Positions 10,725 to 23,700 of a DNA stretch of 64,000 bases are shown piece by piece (position 1 is the stretch's first letter; the number at the start of each line of letters is the position of its first letter). The position numbers were made by a program, and so were the translations under genes. The notes under the pieces were generated by a model that saw nothing but the letters and a program-made list of their open reading frames with translations, had not been told where the DNA came from and did not search any database. Origin of the DNA: Triatoma infestans (taxonomy: Eukaryota > Arthropoda > Insecta > Hemiptera > Reduviidae); assembly GCA_011037195.1 (NCBI GenBank), contig JAAEAF010003361.1, forward strand, positions 186,001-250,000, in the 5' to 3' direction.

Positions 10725-11564
10725 TAAATTGAAACTTCGAAGTGATGTTAACATATTTATTTAAAAGGTCATCATATGTTTTATATATTATTTAAAAGTA
10801 AAAGAAATATTTGTGGAAGTTTTTATAAAAGATAATTTCAAGCCTTGTACATTTCTTATATATTTTTTATTTATTTATTTTTGCTGTATTTGCAAAATTT
10901 TATATTTATCAATTTATATATTTTAAGTTTATAAAATAAGTTTCTAGAAAAAGGTAACAATATTTGGTAACGAAGAAAAAATAGGCTTAAAAAATTGTTT
11001 TGTTATTAAATTTCCCTATCCATTAATTAGAAACATATCACAATTTCAAATTATATCTAATAAGCAGAATAATTATTTTATTTTTTCTCAATTTCAAAAT
11101 TATAAAATAATTTTTTCTTTTTAAATTTCACTAACACTTACAAAGCTATAAAGATCACATGTTTTTTTTTTCTAATATTCTAATGCAATAATTTCTTATA
11201 TAAATCTATTTATATTTCTTTTATCTAATATTTCCAAAGTTTCTATAAATATAAAAATTGTTTTGTACGAACATATTGTTTTTGTAAATGATTTCTCTAC
11301 AAAAATGGAATAATACTTGAAAAAGTAGCAAGCTGTGGAATTACTGAGATTTTTAAAAACAAAAAGAATGTTCTAAATAAATCAATATAAGCTACTTATT
11401 ACTAATTTCTTTCTTTCTTTCTTTTTTAATTTTTTTTTCAAATATAATGTTTGAAAAAAATGAATTTGAATGGCAGATGCTTACAAGACATGTGTAAAGT
11501 TTGATAAATGGATTATTTCTTCATTATTCAAATTAGTTTATATTTTCTTCTTCTTCCTAAGGTT
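10725..11564. other. Convergent 3' region between NME7 and AGBL5
   Basis: About 840 bp of very AT-rich DNA between two facing stop codons. Plus-strand poly-A signals for NME7 are available (for example AATAAA near 11376). The two 3' UTRs probably lie close together or overlap. Confidence 0.5.
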
Positions 11565-11798
11565 TCACTTAGGTTTAAACTTCTTTCTTCTCTGTTCAGG
11601 TATTAATCTTCTGGAAGAATCTCCTGTACTCTTTTTTTCAAGTCTTGATTGCGTCTCAGTAGTAGACTTTAAACGTTTAACCGTTTGACGTAACTTCTTA
11701 TTGTGCGATGGCATTGTTGAACAGCCAGCACTATTTAATCCAGCAATAACACCTGGTGTTTTTGGCCTCTTCCATGGCCGGGTCTCTCCTCGGCACAC
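11565..11798 (-). CDS. AGBL5: Probable last exon of AGBL5 (basic tail)
   Basis: The acceptor TTTAG precedes GTG at 11798 in phase 0, which matches exon 11 ending in phase 0 at 20639. It encodes 77 residues that are Lys/Arg/Ser-rich ([30 protein letters not shown]) and then a stop. CCP5 proteins have a variable basic C-terminal tail, so this fits, but there is no conserved motif to prove it. Another cassette exon between 11799 and 20638 cannot be excluded. Confidence 0.55.
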   Translation of the reverse strand: MCRGETRPWKRPKTPGVIAGLNSAGCSTMPSHNKKLRQTVKRLKSTTETQSRLEKKSTGDSSRRLIPEQRRKKFKPK

Positions 11799-14700
11799 CT
11801 AAACAATATCCCCTTCATCTTCAAGCTGTGTGTACGCAAATAGCCCAAAGGGCTTCTTTTTTTTTCTTAAAACTACTCTCCTACTACAGTATTGGTCCGA
11901 AAAATCTTCCAAGTCTTTAAACTACAGTCAACATTTAGAATAGAAATTCTTATGGGCGCATGCTATTGACCAATCATCACGTGCACAAGATCAAGCGTAA
12001 ATCTTGAAATGACCAGTTTAGTACAATTCAAGCGTAACTTTCGTAAAGACTTTAATTTTACAAGATTTTTAGAAATTGGTCTTTCTTTCCCTCCAGGTTA
12101 TAGTCTGTGTGAGTGAGAACTACATAAACACGATAAAGTTGACTTGATATCGATATTAAGTTATCAGATAGGGGATTCAGAAGACGGTTTAAGTCAAAAT
12201 TTGCAAATCTAAATACAGCATTCCTGATTTACGCGGAAACTTCGCAATAGTTTTCTTTTAATTTAGTTTACATATTAAACATATATCGGTGGAGGATTAT
12301 TCTTTTATTTATGTCTTGAAAATAATTTTTTGGGAAGTTCTGTGGGAATTGTGAAATAATGTACCATAATTCCCAAATTGATTTAAACTTATCAATAAGA
12401 GTATGAGGAGGGCAGAGGTATTAGAAAGTTGATTTTCTTTTTTCCAATAAATTGCCAATATTTTCATCATTATTCCTTAACAAGCGGTTCTATATCCAAG
12501 ATTGATTGCACTAACGACATAAAAAGTTATAATAATGTATTATAAAAAATTGTTAATTCCACAAAAAAGAGAATGTAATTTCAAAATGTGCTGAATATAA
12601 CTGACATTTGTATAAAATAATTTCAACGGTCACGTTTCTTGTTGTTACTAGAAAACAATCAAAAAAATTTGCCGATCGCATCTATAGAATAAATAAATTA
12701 TTCACAAGAAGCCAAGACCAAAAAATATGGCTCGTTTACGAGATCTGCGCTGCTTGCCACAAAAAATGGAATTAAATTAAACCTTTCTCATTCGTCGTCA
12801 CTTTGCAGGTCATTTTTTAATAGTCCCATTAGCAGTAAGCAGCAGAATATTTCCTGAAAATGATATTCTCTTAGTATTAGAAAAGGTAATTGATTCCTAG
12901 AGGTTTCTTTAGAGCTAAATCAAATTAAACATAAACTTTAAACATTTAAGTATATTTGTTAAGTAAATAATTTAAGATTAATATAAAATTTGTTGTACCT
13001 ATTATTTATTTTCAATCTGGTATCTTTTATTTCCCACACTCACATTAAAATGATTAAAGTTATTTTTGCTGTAATATATGGTTATTCTTAATTAAAAGAA
13101 ATGTAATGTTACACACTAAATCACTAATTAAAGACAACGTTTATGTAAAAGTAGTAATTCAGGAAATAGTCTCAATTTTTAGGCTACAGATATGGCTATT
13201 TACAGAATGTAATTATGACACATTCATAAGTTTTTGTCTTAACGTATTTATAACTATTGTAACTGGCAAATTTTCTTCAAACTTGGAATCATTACCAAAC
13301 GACATTAAAGGCAAATATGGTCATTTTATGTATATGCAGTTACAATCCAATTTAAAAAGAAATCCGTTGAAGCGTAAGCGTTTATCAAGCAAATTCCACA
13401 AAAACTTGGATTCGGTGCACTTACAGTTAAACGATTTTCTTCCAACTGATAATGCATTTAAAAACCGCTAATATTATACAGGTAGCAGAACGTTACGATT
13501 TAGTGAAATTTTTATATTATAGCAAGCAGAAACACCAAGAAAAAAGTTTCAATTCAAGTCAGTTGTTTGGATGTTTACACAGCTCATTATTAGGTAGCAT
13601 ATTAAATTTAAGATCAAATGATTGAAGGACCTTGAGAACTGAAGTTTTACACCCTGATAATTTGGAAGTTTTGTAGTTAATTTTGAAACATTGGAGAGAT
13701 TTTATGATTTTGTAAACCAATAAATTCGTTTTGTAATAGCCCCAGTGGAGGAACTACGATTTTCGATGAACGGATTAATGAATGCATTTCTCTTAAGGGT
13801 TAAATTGCTCAATATCCGGTGTAATAATACTAAAACTAGATAATTCCTTGATTATCTATAAAAGTATCCTACTTTCAAATTCTCTAACTTTGAAATTTCA
13901 TCTTTTATTTTTATTCCTTGGGATAGGTTTTCAACATACAGCTAGCGCTGGAAATTTCTTCATACTGCTATATAAACTAATCGCTCCATTTTTTAAATTC
14001 CTTAACTTCCTGTTTACAATACAATAAATCTGATCCTGAATTCAACTACATATCATACCAAAGTTATATTCTTTAAAACTCCGTTTTCTCTCAGATACCG
14101 ACTAGTTTTCTTCGCTACAGTTCCACCGCCCGAGCGCGGACCAAGCTCTAGCTCCTTCTATACCTCAGGGGATTGTTTCAGTCGTCGGGTAGCCTTCACT
14201 GAGTGAAGTCGAAATTTTTGGGGCGCCATTGTATCTCGCAGATACCACGCGATTATATTATCACAGTAAGTAACCTTTTCTGATTATTTGTTTCGTTTAT
14301 GCATAGTGATGTGTTCCAAATGTTGTGTTATCTATTTGTTACAGTTCATTATGGAGGAGAGAATTGTACATAATTTTGAAGATGCTGCTGATATCGAAAA
14401 ATTTCACAAAATATTGTTTGAAGATAGACTTACTGTGAGTCTCATGCGGTTTCGTTTCCTACTCGGAGCACTGAGGTTTGATGACAGAGATACCAGGCAA
14501 CAGCGAAAAGCCCTGGATCGTCTTCCCCTATACGGGAAATATTTGAAAAATTTGAACTGTCAACAGTGTTATTATGTTGGAGAAGATGTCACTATAGATG
14601 AGAAGTTAGACGGATTCAAAGGCAGGTGCAATTTCATACAGTACATTCCTTCCAAGCCCGCAAAATATGGGATCAAAATTCTGGCTGCAGTAGATTCACA

Positions 14701-17700
14701 AATGTACTACACATGCAATATGGAAATATATGCAGGAAGACAGTCAGGCGGTCCCTTCCAGGTTAGTAACAAGCCTAAAGATGTACTTGAACGCCTGGTT
14801 ACTCCTCTGCGAAACTCCGCTAACAGATACAAAATTGTCCTACGTGGGAACGCTAAAAAAAACAAATGGTAAATCCCAAACGAATTAAAAGAAATTAAAA
14901 ATATAGAGCCATTTTCCATTGTTTTTGGTTTCCGAAAAGAAGGCACGATTGTTTCTTATGTGCCAAAGAATAAAAGTAACAAAAAAAACGTTATTTTGAT
15001 TTCCAGCATGCATTCCAATGGAGCAATTGACGAAGAAACTGGAGATAAAAAAAAAAACGAAATTATTAGTTATAACCGCCATAAAATAGGTGGGATATGG
15101 TAGATAAAATGTGCTCAGCGTATAATGCACAAAGATGAACGAAAAGATGGCCCATGGTTTTTTCAATATTGAATGTTGCTGGGATAAATGCCAAGTCATT
15201 TATCTGTGAAATGGAAACGATGTACCACCCCGCCGAAAATTCCTCCGTTATCTGGGAAAAGATCTAGCTAAAGACCAGATGATCAAGCGTTGCTGCTTCC
15301 CCGCTTGCCTCGGTCCTTAAAAGTCCGCCTTCAAGAACTTCCCCAAAATTAAGAAGCAGAAAGTTCATGTAACAAAGCATCCAGCACTCCAAACACCATA
15401 CTCGCAAGCGCTGCCAAATTTGTTTGGAGCAGAAGAAGACAAGACTCACCCAGTATAAGTGCAGAAACTGTGGCACATATTTATGTCTTCAGCAATTTCA
15501 ATTTCTTGTCCTGATAGATGTGAAGTGGAGAAAGAAATGGAAATTGATAGTGAATTTTGATTATTTTTTCCTTTTATTCCTTTGATATTTCAGTTCCCGT
15601 TTCTTTCTATTTTGTTGCCCTTTTCAAAAAAAGAAGTTATTGTAATATTTGATGTAATATGTAATGTGATAATGTAATTTGTATCTGTGTATCGTATTTA
15701 ATTAAATCAAGTATTGGGGAAAACTATGTCGTTGAAAACTAGTCAACATGAAAGAAAATGTGATACTAGATAATAATTATGATTATATTATATATATCAC
15801 ATATTTGACAAATAAATATGTTCAATTACCCTTTTATATATATTAATAAATGTTCTGTTTTGAGTTTTGTGCACTAATTCACCTCAAAAACTAAATTAAT
15901 TAAAGGTAATTGTGAAAAAGTAGATCGTGTATCTTACAGAAACGAGGCGAGCACCAATGTAACTAAAAGTGACGCGACTAAAGGAGTGTTAATTCCTCAT
16001 TTATTTTTCAATTCTATTATTCTTTAATATCAAATCTCTGAATTATTACTATGGAAATAATATAAATACAAGGATATTTATGCTCATTGTGGCGGAGTAG
16101 CAGTTCTCGTAAACAATCGGAGATTTTTTCTCGATAGTCTATTTCATTTTGTGGCTTATCGATAGGTTTCAGGTAAATATATCTACCTAGGATTGCCACT
16201 AATTCAGCATTTAGTTTAATTAAATCACTATAATGGATTAAATTAGCCAAGAATACCAAATTAATGAAAAATATATTTATTTTTTGAAAATTATCTTTTA
16301 TTTACAAGCTCTCAAACTAAAAAAATACTCTAAGGCTAACTGAATATTAAAGTTTTCTAAAAAAAAAGTACGATTGAATACATAGTCGGGTATTCACAGC
16401 CACTTTTATCAAAACAAATTTCCATCCTTCGTCAACGCCACTTGTTGGAGAGATTGCCAGACTATTAAAACAAAATTTTTTTATTTATATTTCTGATTGG
16501 AAAGAAAAAATAAAATGAACCAGGTGGCAACCCTAGCGCTAAATTATAATTTTTTAAATATAAAATTTTTCTTAAGTTCTGTCGCTAAATATGACTTCTA
16601 TAAAATAAATACTAGAGTAATGATGTTGTCTTCACAGTATTTATTATTTTAAATGATTCAGAATCATTTATTGAATTCTTAAAAAATTTAAGGTTTGATC
16701 TTTAGTTTAAGAAGAATTTCTCTGGGTTGTATGAGAAACGCAGATGGAAAGAAAAATTTACACGAACGGGAAATTGCTCACAACAAAAAAGTACCCCTCA
16801 CACACACAAAAAAAAATATAGGCATACCCAAAATACTGTTTAAATCACAATGTTTAAGATATCCTTTGAACTAGCTAGCCGAGCAAGGAAACCCGTTGGT
16901 ATTCACAGCCAACGGGAACCCAGTATTCACGGCTTTGTTCAGATCGATGCATGCCTTAGATCTTTTCCGGGCATAACTGATCTCAATTCATCCTCATCCA
17001 GGTTCTCCATAGCAATGTTCTCAGCTTATTCTTCATTTCTACGCTCTTAGAGAGATTGGTTGTTTAAAGAGCTCTGGCCCTATATAGGGACTGCTCGATC
17101 TTTCCTTGCCAGATCGTTGATTATATGTGATTCTATACGTCAACTAGTTGTGGCACTCAAGCTTTGTAATTCATGCCCAGGTCACTGAGTTTTTCTGTGC
17201 ATTTCCATACCAATTTCTAACTGATGACCCAGCTTTGCTTTAATGGCGACTTGACTATCGGGCAGGATTACAATCTCCAGATTTCCATAATTTCTTACAC
17301 CTCTTCCAATGTGTTGATTTTCGTCTGGAAGGTGCTGAAGAACTTGACCCTTTTGCTTCGATTATCAGTTCTTGCCTATAGGTATACATACCTCTTCAAG
17401 TTTGAGCTCTTGCAATTTTTGTGTAGTTGTGCTATTTACATACACCACACACGGAGAGAGAGATAGACAATGAGAAAGACAGATCTATCGAATACTATCA
17501 TTCATTAAAAACATTTTCTAATATTCAATAAAATCGTGTTTTCCCAGTTAACTAAATCTCGAAAATTTGAGACGATCGCAATAAATAAAAGCTAAATGTA
17601 AATTAAATATCTTCTTTACAAACGAATTAAACTAATAGATACCTAAAACTATATACTGTCGGATTAATGGCTACAGCTTCCAGGAGAGAATCAAATAAGA

Positions 17701-20700
17701 AGGCTCTTCGATTTAGTGAACGTGCGGAGCGAGGCTTGGGTGTTGACAAGCAAGAGCGTATGTGTCCTTTGAAGGAAAACGTAGATGTTAATGTAAACTT
17801 CTCAAAGTAATTAATGGAGAATGCTCCATTGAAAATGAGCTGTTGTGGCCATTATGAAGCAATCTCATATAAGATGGAAGGGACTTCTAAATAGAATGGA
17901 GAACAAATGATTTCTCATGAGACTTCTTTAATTATAGAATTTCAGCTGAAGCCAGAACTCTTATTCAGGGTAAATCCCATTTGTATTGCTGGATCACCAT
18001 CATCCAGTATGTGGATGAGGAGAATGATTGAATTTTGTAAAGAGGCTTCAGGCCATGGTAATAGAAATACTTCAATGCAAATCGTTGCAAATGAATTTAA
18101 AGTACTTATTTAAATATAATTAAAATATCGATGGCAATAAAATATACATTAATATTCTTTTCGTAAATAAGTTAGTAACATTTTAAATATAATTAAAATA
18201 TCGATGGCAATAAAATATACATTAATATTCTTTTCGTAAATAAGTTAGTAACAGTTATCTAAAAAAAAAATTAAACAAAGTAATGCCTATTTTTTCAGGG
18301 AGGTTTAACGACCAACTGCCAAATTAAGTGTCGTGGACGGGCTGGAAATGTAATTATTTAAAATGACAATGAGATGTTTGTACGACAATGGCCAGAGGAG
18401 TTAATTTTTTAAATTTGTAATTATTTAAACTTTCTGGATTCTTTAAACTGGATATATATTCTCTTTTTCCATTAAAATTACCATATAGCCTGTATCTATA
18501 TTATGGGCATTTTTCATTTGGGGTTCCAAATTTCTATTAAATATCTATATCTTTTTTGGACTTTAAAGAACTAATTCTGAAATAATAAGTAAAAACAAAA
18601 CTTCTGTTTATCGAGGGCTGGTAAAATTTTAATATTAAGTCAAATGTTTTAAACAATATTTACAATCAAGATATTGTAAAAGATGTTTCTTTCGGACCAA
18701 TATCTGTCTAATGCTATATTATAATAATAAGCAAAGTTCACTTTTTCTTAATACAAAAAAAAAAGAAAAAAAGAGGTTTACTATTAATCCCCAAAACATA
18801 AATATATGTAGCATTTATCAATTAAGCAATATGATATAATTATATTTTGAGTATCGGGAACAATAACTAATCTGTTGGTCCCAAAACTATATTTACAACT
18901 AATTTTATTTTCTAATAACTTATATTTGCTTTTAACAATTATACTATATAAAAGTATTTCAGCTTATAAGAAAACTAGCAAATTTGTTTTATTTATACTA
19001 ATAGAAATCTGCTTTACGATACTAATGTTTTGCATATATAAGTTATTAACACAGTGTTTTTGTTACTATTCGAAAAATTTACTATTAATTTCAGTTCTAA
19101 CAAAATAGTCAAAATGACCAATTAATTGTATTTTAAATAAACAGAAGGTGAAAAAAGTACTAATTTGCAAAAAGAAAATTGAATACTTAAGGTTTATGTA
19201 GCACTAACATTTTTACAACTACAACAACACTTCCAAATACTTTGTGCGAAATGGTGCAAATAAAATTATTATAAAGAAAAAATAAAACAAATCTTTTGAC
19301 AAACCATTAATGAAAGTTTGTCATTCTTATGACAAAAGAGCTTAGAAAATGCAATTTCAAATATGCATAAAATAAATGCAAAATTCCGAGTTGTAAATTG
19401 GGGGAAAAAATTTAGTAATTAGCTTTCGCAAATATTCTCAAAACAACCTATATAACTGAAAAGTAATATCTATTACTTTATAAAATTCAGTTAATTAGAT
19501 TATTACCGTTTAAAAAAGTATATATTTCACATTCAATTTACAAATAAGTTTATTAATTTTTACTTGCATTCAAGTACAGTATGCCGAGCGAAGATGTACG
19601 AATATTATTATTATTTATTTATTTTTAATTTTCTATTAGGTTTATTATTTATATTGATTAATAATTTTAAAAAATCTGTTTACGTTTATTTACATCTGCC
19701 CTAATCTGACATGATACTGTTTGTTTAACAAGACATCTTGAAGCTTAGCGAATGCCCGAAACCGGTGATAACTACAAAATGACGCAGGTTGTTACGGATA
19801 AATCTCTGAAAAGAAAGATATCATTTGCGAGTTTTCAAATAATGAAAAGATGCAAGTTCTTGGTACAATAACAACCCTTTCTCTACTAATCCTATAATCC
19901 TCATGTTGTGAAATCTTTGTTAGTCGTAACTTATTATAAAATGTCTTTTAAGCTAACTCAAAGTTGGGGGGAAAAATAGGATATGGAAAGCTAGAAGTTA
20001 GAAAGCACACTTAATCCTTAGTATCTGGTCCCAAATGAGATGACTTTTAACCGATAATTCAAACTGATGATATGTTTTGGTTTTTAAAGTAATTTAAAAT
20101 GATTACTAAAGATTAAAGATATACGCTAGACATACTGCACTATTTGAGAAGAGAAAATGAAATTTTGTGAATACGTCCAACTTATTAAAGCAATGAGCAG
20201 ATACAAAAATTTGCATCAACTTATCAAAAACTTGAACATTTAAATTTTCCAGTACAACGACAAAAAATTACTAATAACATGCCTAATTGTAAAAAAGGTA
20301 AATAATCTAACAATTTTTCAACTATGACATTTATATAACGACTACAAAAATTAACTTTAATCCAAACAAACTTTAACAAATGTTAATAAATTTATTTAGT
20401 ATTAATAGAAAAACAAATTTATAAAAAAAAAAAAGACATCGAAACTGAAAATTAAACAAACAAAAATAAACTAAAGAAACAGTACACCTTATATAAAAAT
20501 TATCCGGATAATACCCTAATGGACTTGTGAAACATGACTGATTGGAGGTTAGGATGATAAATTGAGCACAGCGCTCACCTTGGGTCAGCTGACAAGGCAA
20601 TGATCAATGTGAACATCAGTAGTCGAATTTGAACATACCTTATTGTGAAAACTACGATTTTTGTCTCTATGTAATGAAATATTATCTTCAGATAATATTC

Positions 20701-23700
20701 TCAATCTTAGTGCTTCTTTTATCGAACTCAAACTACGATACTGTGATTGGGTTATTCGTGACCATGGGTTTAAGTTGTTTAAGTCCAAAATAGAAATAAG
20801 AACTTGTCGACCAGCCTGAAAAAAATGTGGATACAAAAAGAAAATCATTAGTTTTAATAATCAAATATGAATTTTGTAATTTTTATAAATAAATTAAGTA
20901 AAATGATAGCCTGAAAAATACAATAAATTGTTAAATGCTTGTGACTAAAATTTTGAAATACATTTATTTAACGAAATAAGCTTTGTTTTGATATTATATT
21001 GAAACTTAACAAAAATATTGTGCAAACATTGTTCCATTCTTTGTTTTTTAATTATCTATATCTAAATTAATAAGTAATTTTAAAAATAGCAAGGGCAACA
21101 CCTAATTGTGGAAGGCCGGCTAGTTATTGAAAGCTAGGGCTATCGTAATGTATATAGCTGACGGCATAGCGATACTCCATTTAGGGGTAATATCCCGTGC
21201 CTTAGCTGGTTTGGGAAACAGGAAGTACAGGAAGGGGGATCAGCTGCGGATGCAAGAGGATTAGAAATTCCGGAAGACAGAAATCTGATCCTCCAAACAA
21301 GATGGGAGATCCCAGAGCCCTCAGCTTATTATTTTGAGAAAATTATTAAAGGATATGTAGACACCAATTGTTTGGACCAGAATTTCGTTTCTTGGACGAC
21401 AACACGAGACATCATAGAGCAAAGATAATCAGTCAAACATTGGAAAATATGGGAATCTGGAACTTCCTCTCCCTCACACTCTTCATTCTCAAGCCAATCG
21501 AGTAATATGCTTCGTAAAAATGAGTTTCAGAGTGTCGAACACAATCCTATAACTGACTGGAGATGCGTGTAACCTATCAACGCTTTGGAATTCGATACTT
21601 CTGGGAATTAGTGATAACATGCTTGAGAGATGTAGGCCAGGTAGGTCTAAACAGAGAACATCACACGAAGTATTAATAAATTATTATCAGTACCACCTGG
21701 TCAAAACAATCTCAAATTTATTACATCATTGAATGCGTTTCAAATCATATTTGTTTATTATGTAAACTAAATTGCAATGGAACATGAAGTATTAAGTCAT
21801 ATAATCTGAATATCTCTAACCATTTGTGCTTATTTAATACAAATTGTAACTGTGGTATGTTCTGTTTTTCAAAACTTCGCCTCCAGCGAACCACAATAAA
21901 GGATCAAAAAGTTGATTAGGTAGGAAATTGGAAAATGAGATAGTGAACACCAGCGCCAGCTGTTTGGTGGAAGCCTATAAGAGAAAAAATACTCTGGCGT
22001 AATAATGGGTTCACGTCATTGGGGCTGTCCGGGTTCACTCTTATGGACGGGCATTCAAACCGTTTTGCCCCAGGGTCATGAAAAAAAATATTAAGAAGCT
22101 ACACTATTAACAGATCACAATTGCTCTTGTAATAAAACTGCGGGAATTTTTGTATGACAAAAATCGCCCAGAAATTGGCTTTTTGTAGATTGTTGCGCTG
22201 TGTTTTTTTTTGTTTAGTTTGTGTTATGTTAATTTTTTTGTTCCATGCGGTCTCAAAATTGTCCATATAATTGACGAAGTATAGTCTTTAAGAAGTGGGG
22301 CGACGACCGCTGACACATAGCGTATTATTTCATAGCACATATTAAGACTACTTGATAATTCAGTAATGTAAGAGGATTTTACCCATCTGAAATTAATGAG
22401 ACATGTTAATAATATTGCACTTCAAAAATGGTACTGACTACAAATAAACAAACGAGTATTAATGAGTTTACTATAGTTACATCTCAACTGGGTAGTAAAC
22501 CAAAGCAATAAAGCCAAAAAGGCGTGTTGTCTCTCTGAAAAGAAACTGGGTAGATCATGGAAAGGTGTACATGGATGGATCTTTTTCTCGCAAACTTTGC
22601 ATTACCCTACTATAATGGGTCCATTAACAATTGACCGACTTCCTTAAAGCAATAGGACTTTCATTTGGACAATTTGTAAGCTACAGATGATAAGGGAGGG
22701 GCTCAATGAGAGTGCGCGAGATCTTCTAAGTGAAGATCCCGGGTTCGAGTCCAGAGTGCTGCCCTTAGACTAATTCTTCCTGTTATGACTCTCTAAAAAA
22801 CTCTCTGTTAACCACAAACCTGCAGTGCTCAGAGAAAGCTCCGAGAAGCAAAATAGATTTTTCTGGTCACAATGCACTACCCCACCCCCAAAGCTACAGA
22901 TGACAAAAATTCATTAGTACGAGAAGTGACCTACTACACTCCCTGACAAAATTAACGCAACACCTAGGTATAAACAGTAATAATGGTAAAATGAAATAAC
23001 TTTTTTTCTAATGATTTATTATGTCTCAAAAATACAAAATAAATGATTATGTGTGAAATGACCTACAAACTAAACCAACAAAATAAATGATAATCCATTT
23101 TAAATTAAAAACTCCTTTTTGAAAAACAAAATCTAAAGAAACTAAACAAATCAATATAAACTTTCTTTTCTCTTTTAAAAGCTCTCTAATAAGGAGCATT
23201 TCCTCCTCGAGCCTTAGCACTGCTTTCGGCTTACTTTATTAATTCTGGATTTGTTCTTGCGGAAGGTATGTCCACTCTTCTAAAACAGCTGACTCAAGCT
23301 CTGGCATGTTATGCTGGTAGGTTGCGATGACATCTGCCTTACGCTTCTTTTTATTATGTTCCTGAGGTGTTCGATGACGTTTAGGTCGACTTTCTGCTGG
23401 GCCAGTCCAGATAACGAATAGCGTTTAAATACTCTGATACACACCAAGCAGTTGCATTATTATGGAGTAGAATAAAATTGAAACAGACAAATGGAGCGTA
23501 AGGTATTACACGTTCTACTAGGATATCTTTGATGTAACGAAGATCCGCCAGAGCCCCTCTCCTGATTACAATTAACTCCGTACGAGCCTCGATCGGTATA
23601 CCTCCCCAAAACATTATGATCTTCGTCCAAAGGGAATCCTTGTAGCTTTATTAAACTCGCTAAATCTTTCTCCTGGCCTTCTCCAGATTAGCTCACAACC

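Larger units (their letters stand above)
11799..20638. other. AGBL5 intron 11 (8.8 kb)
   Basis: It holds an unassigned plus-strand exon pair (12809-13625), the piggyBac remnant, an unassigned frame at 16017-16259, a LINE RNase H remnant (16850-17450), a 73-bp tandem duplication (18109-18254) and a relic hammerhead-like core near 19750. The stretches 15500-16000, 18300-19700 and 19800-20600 are AT-rich with nothing recognised. Confidence 0.6.

Noticed and set aside
13106..13471. Open frame of 121 codons, plus strand
   Set aside because: It lies between two exons that join in phase without it, and no splice arrangement includes it cleanly; probably intron, although an alternative exon cannot be excluded.
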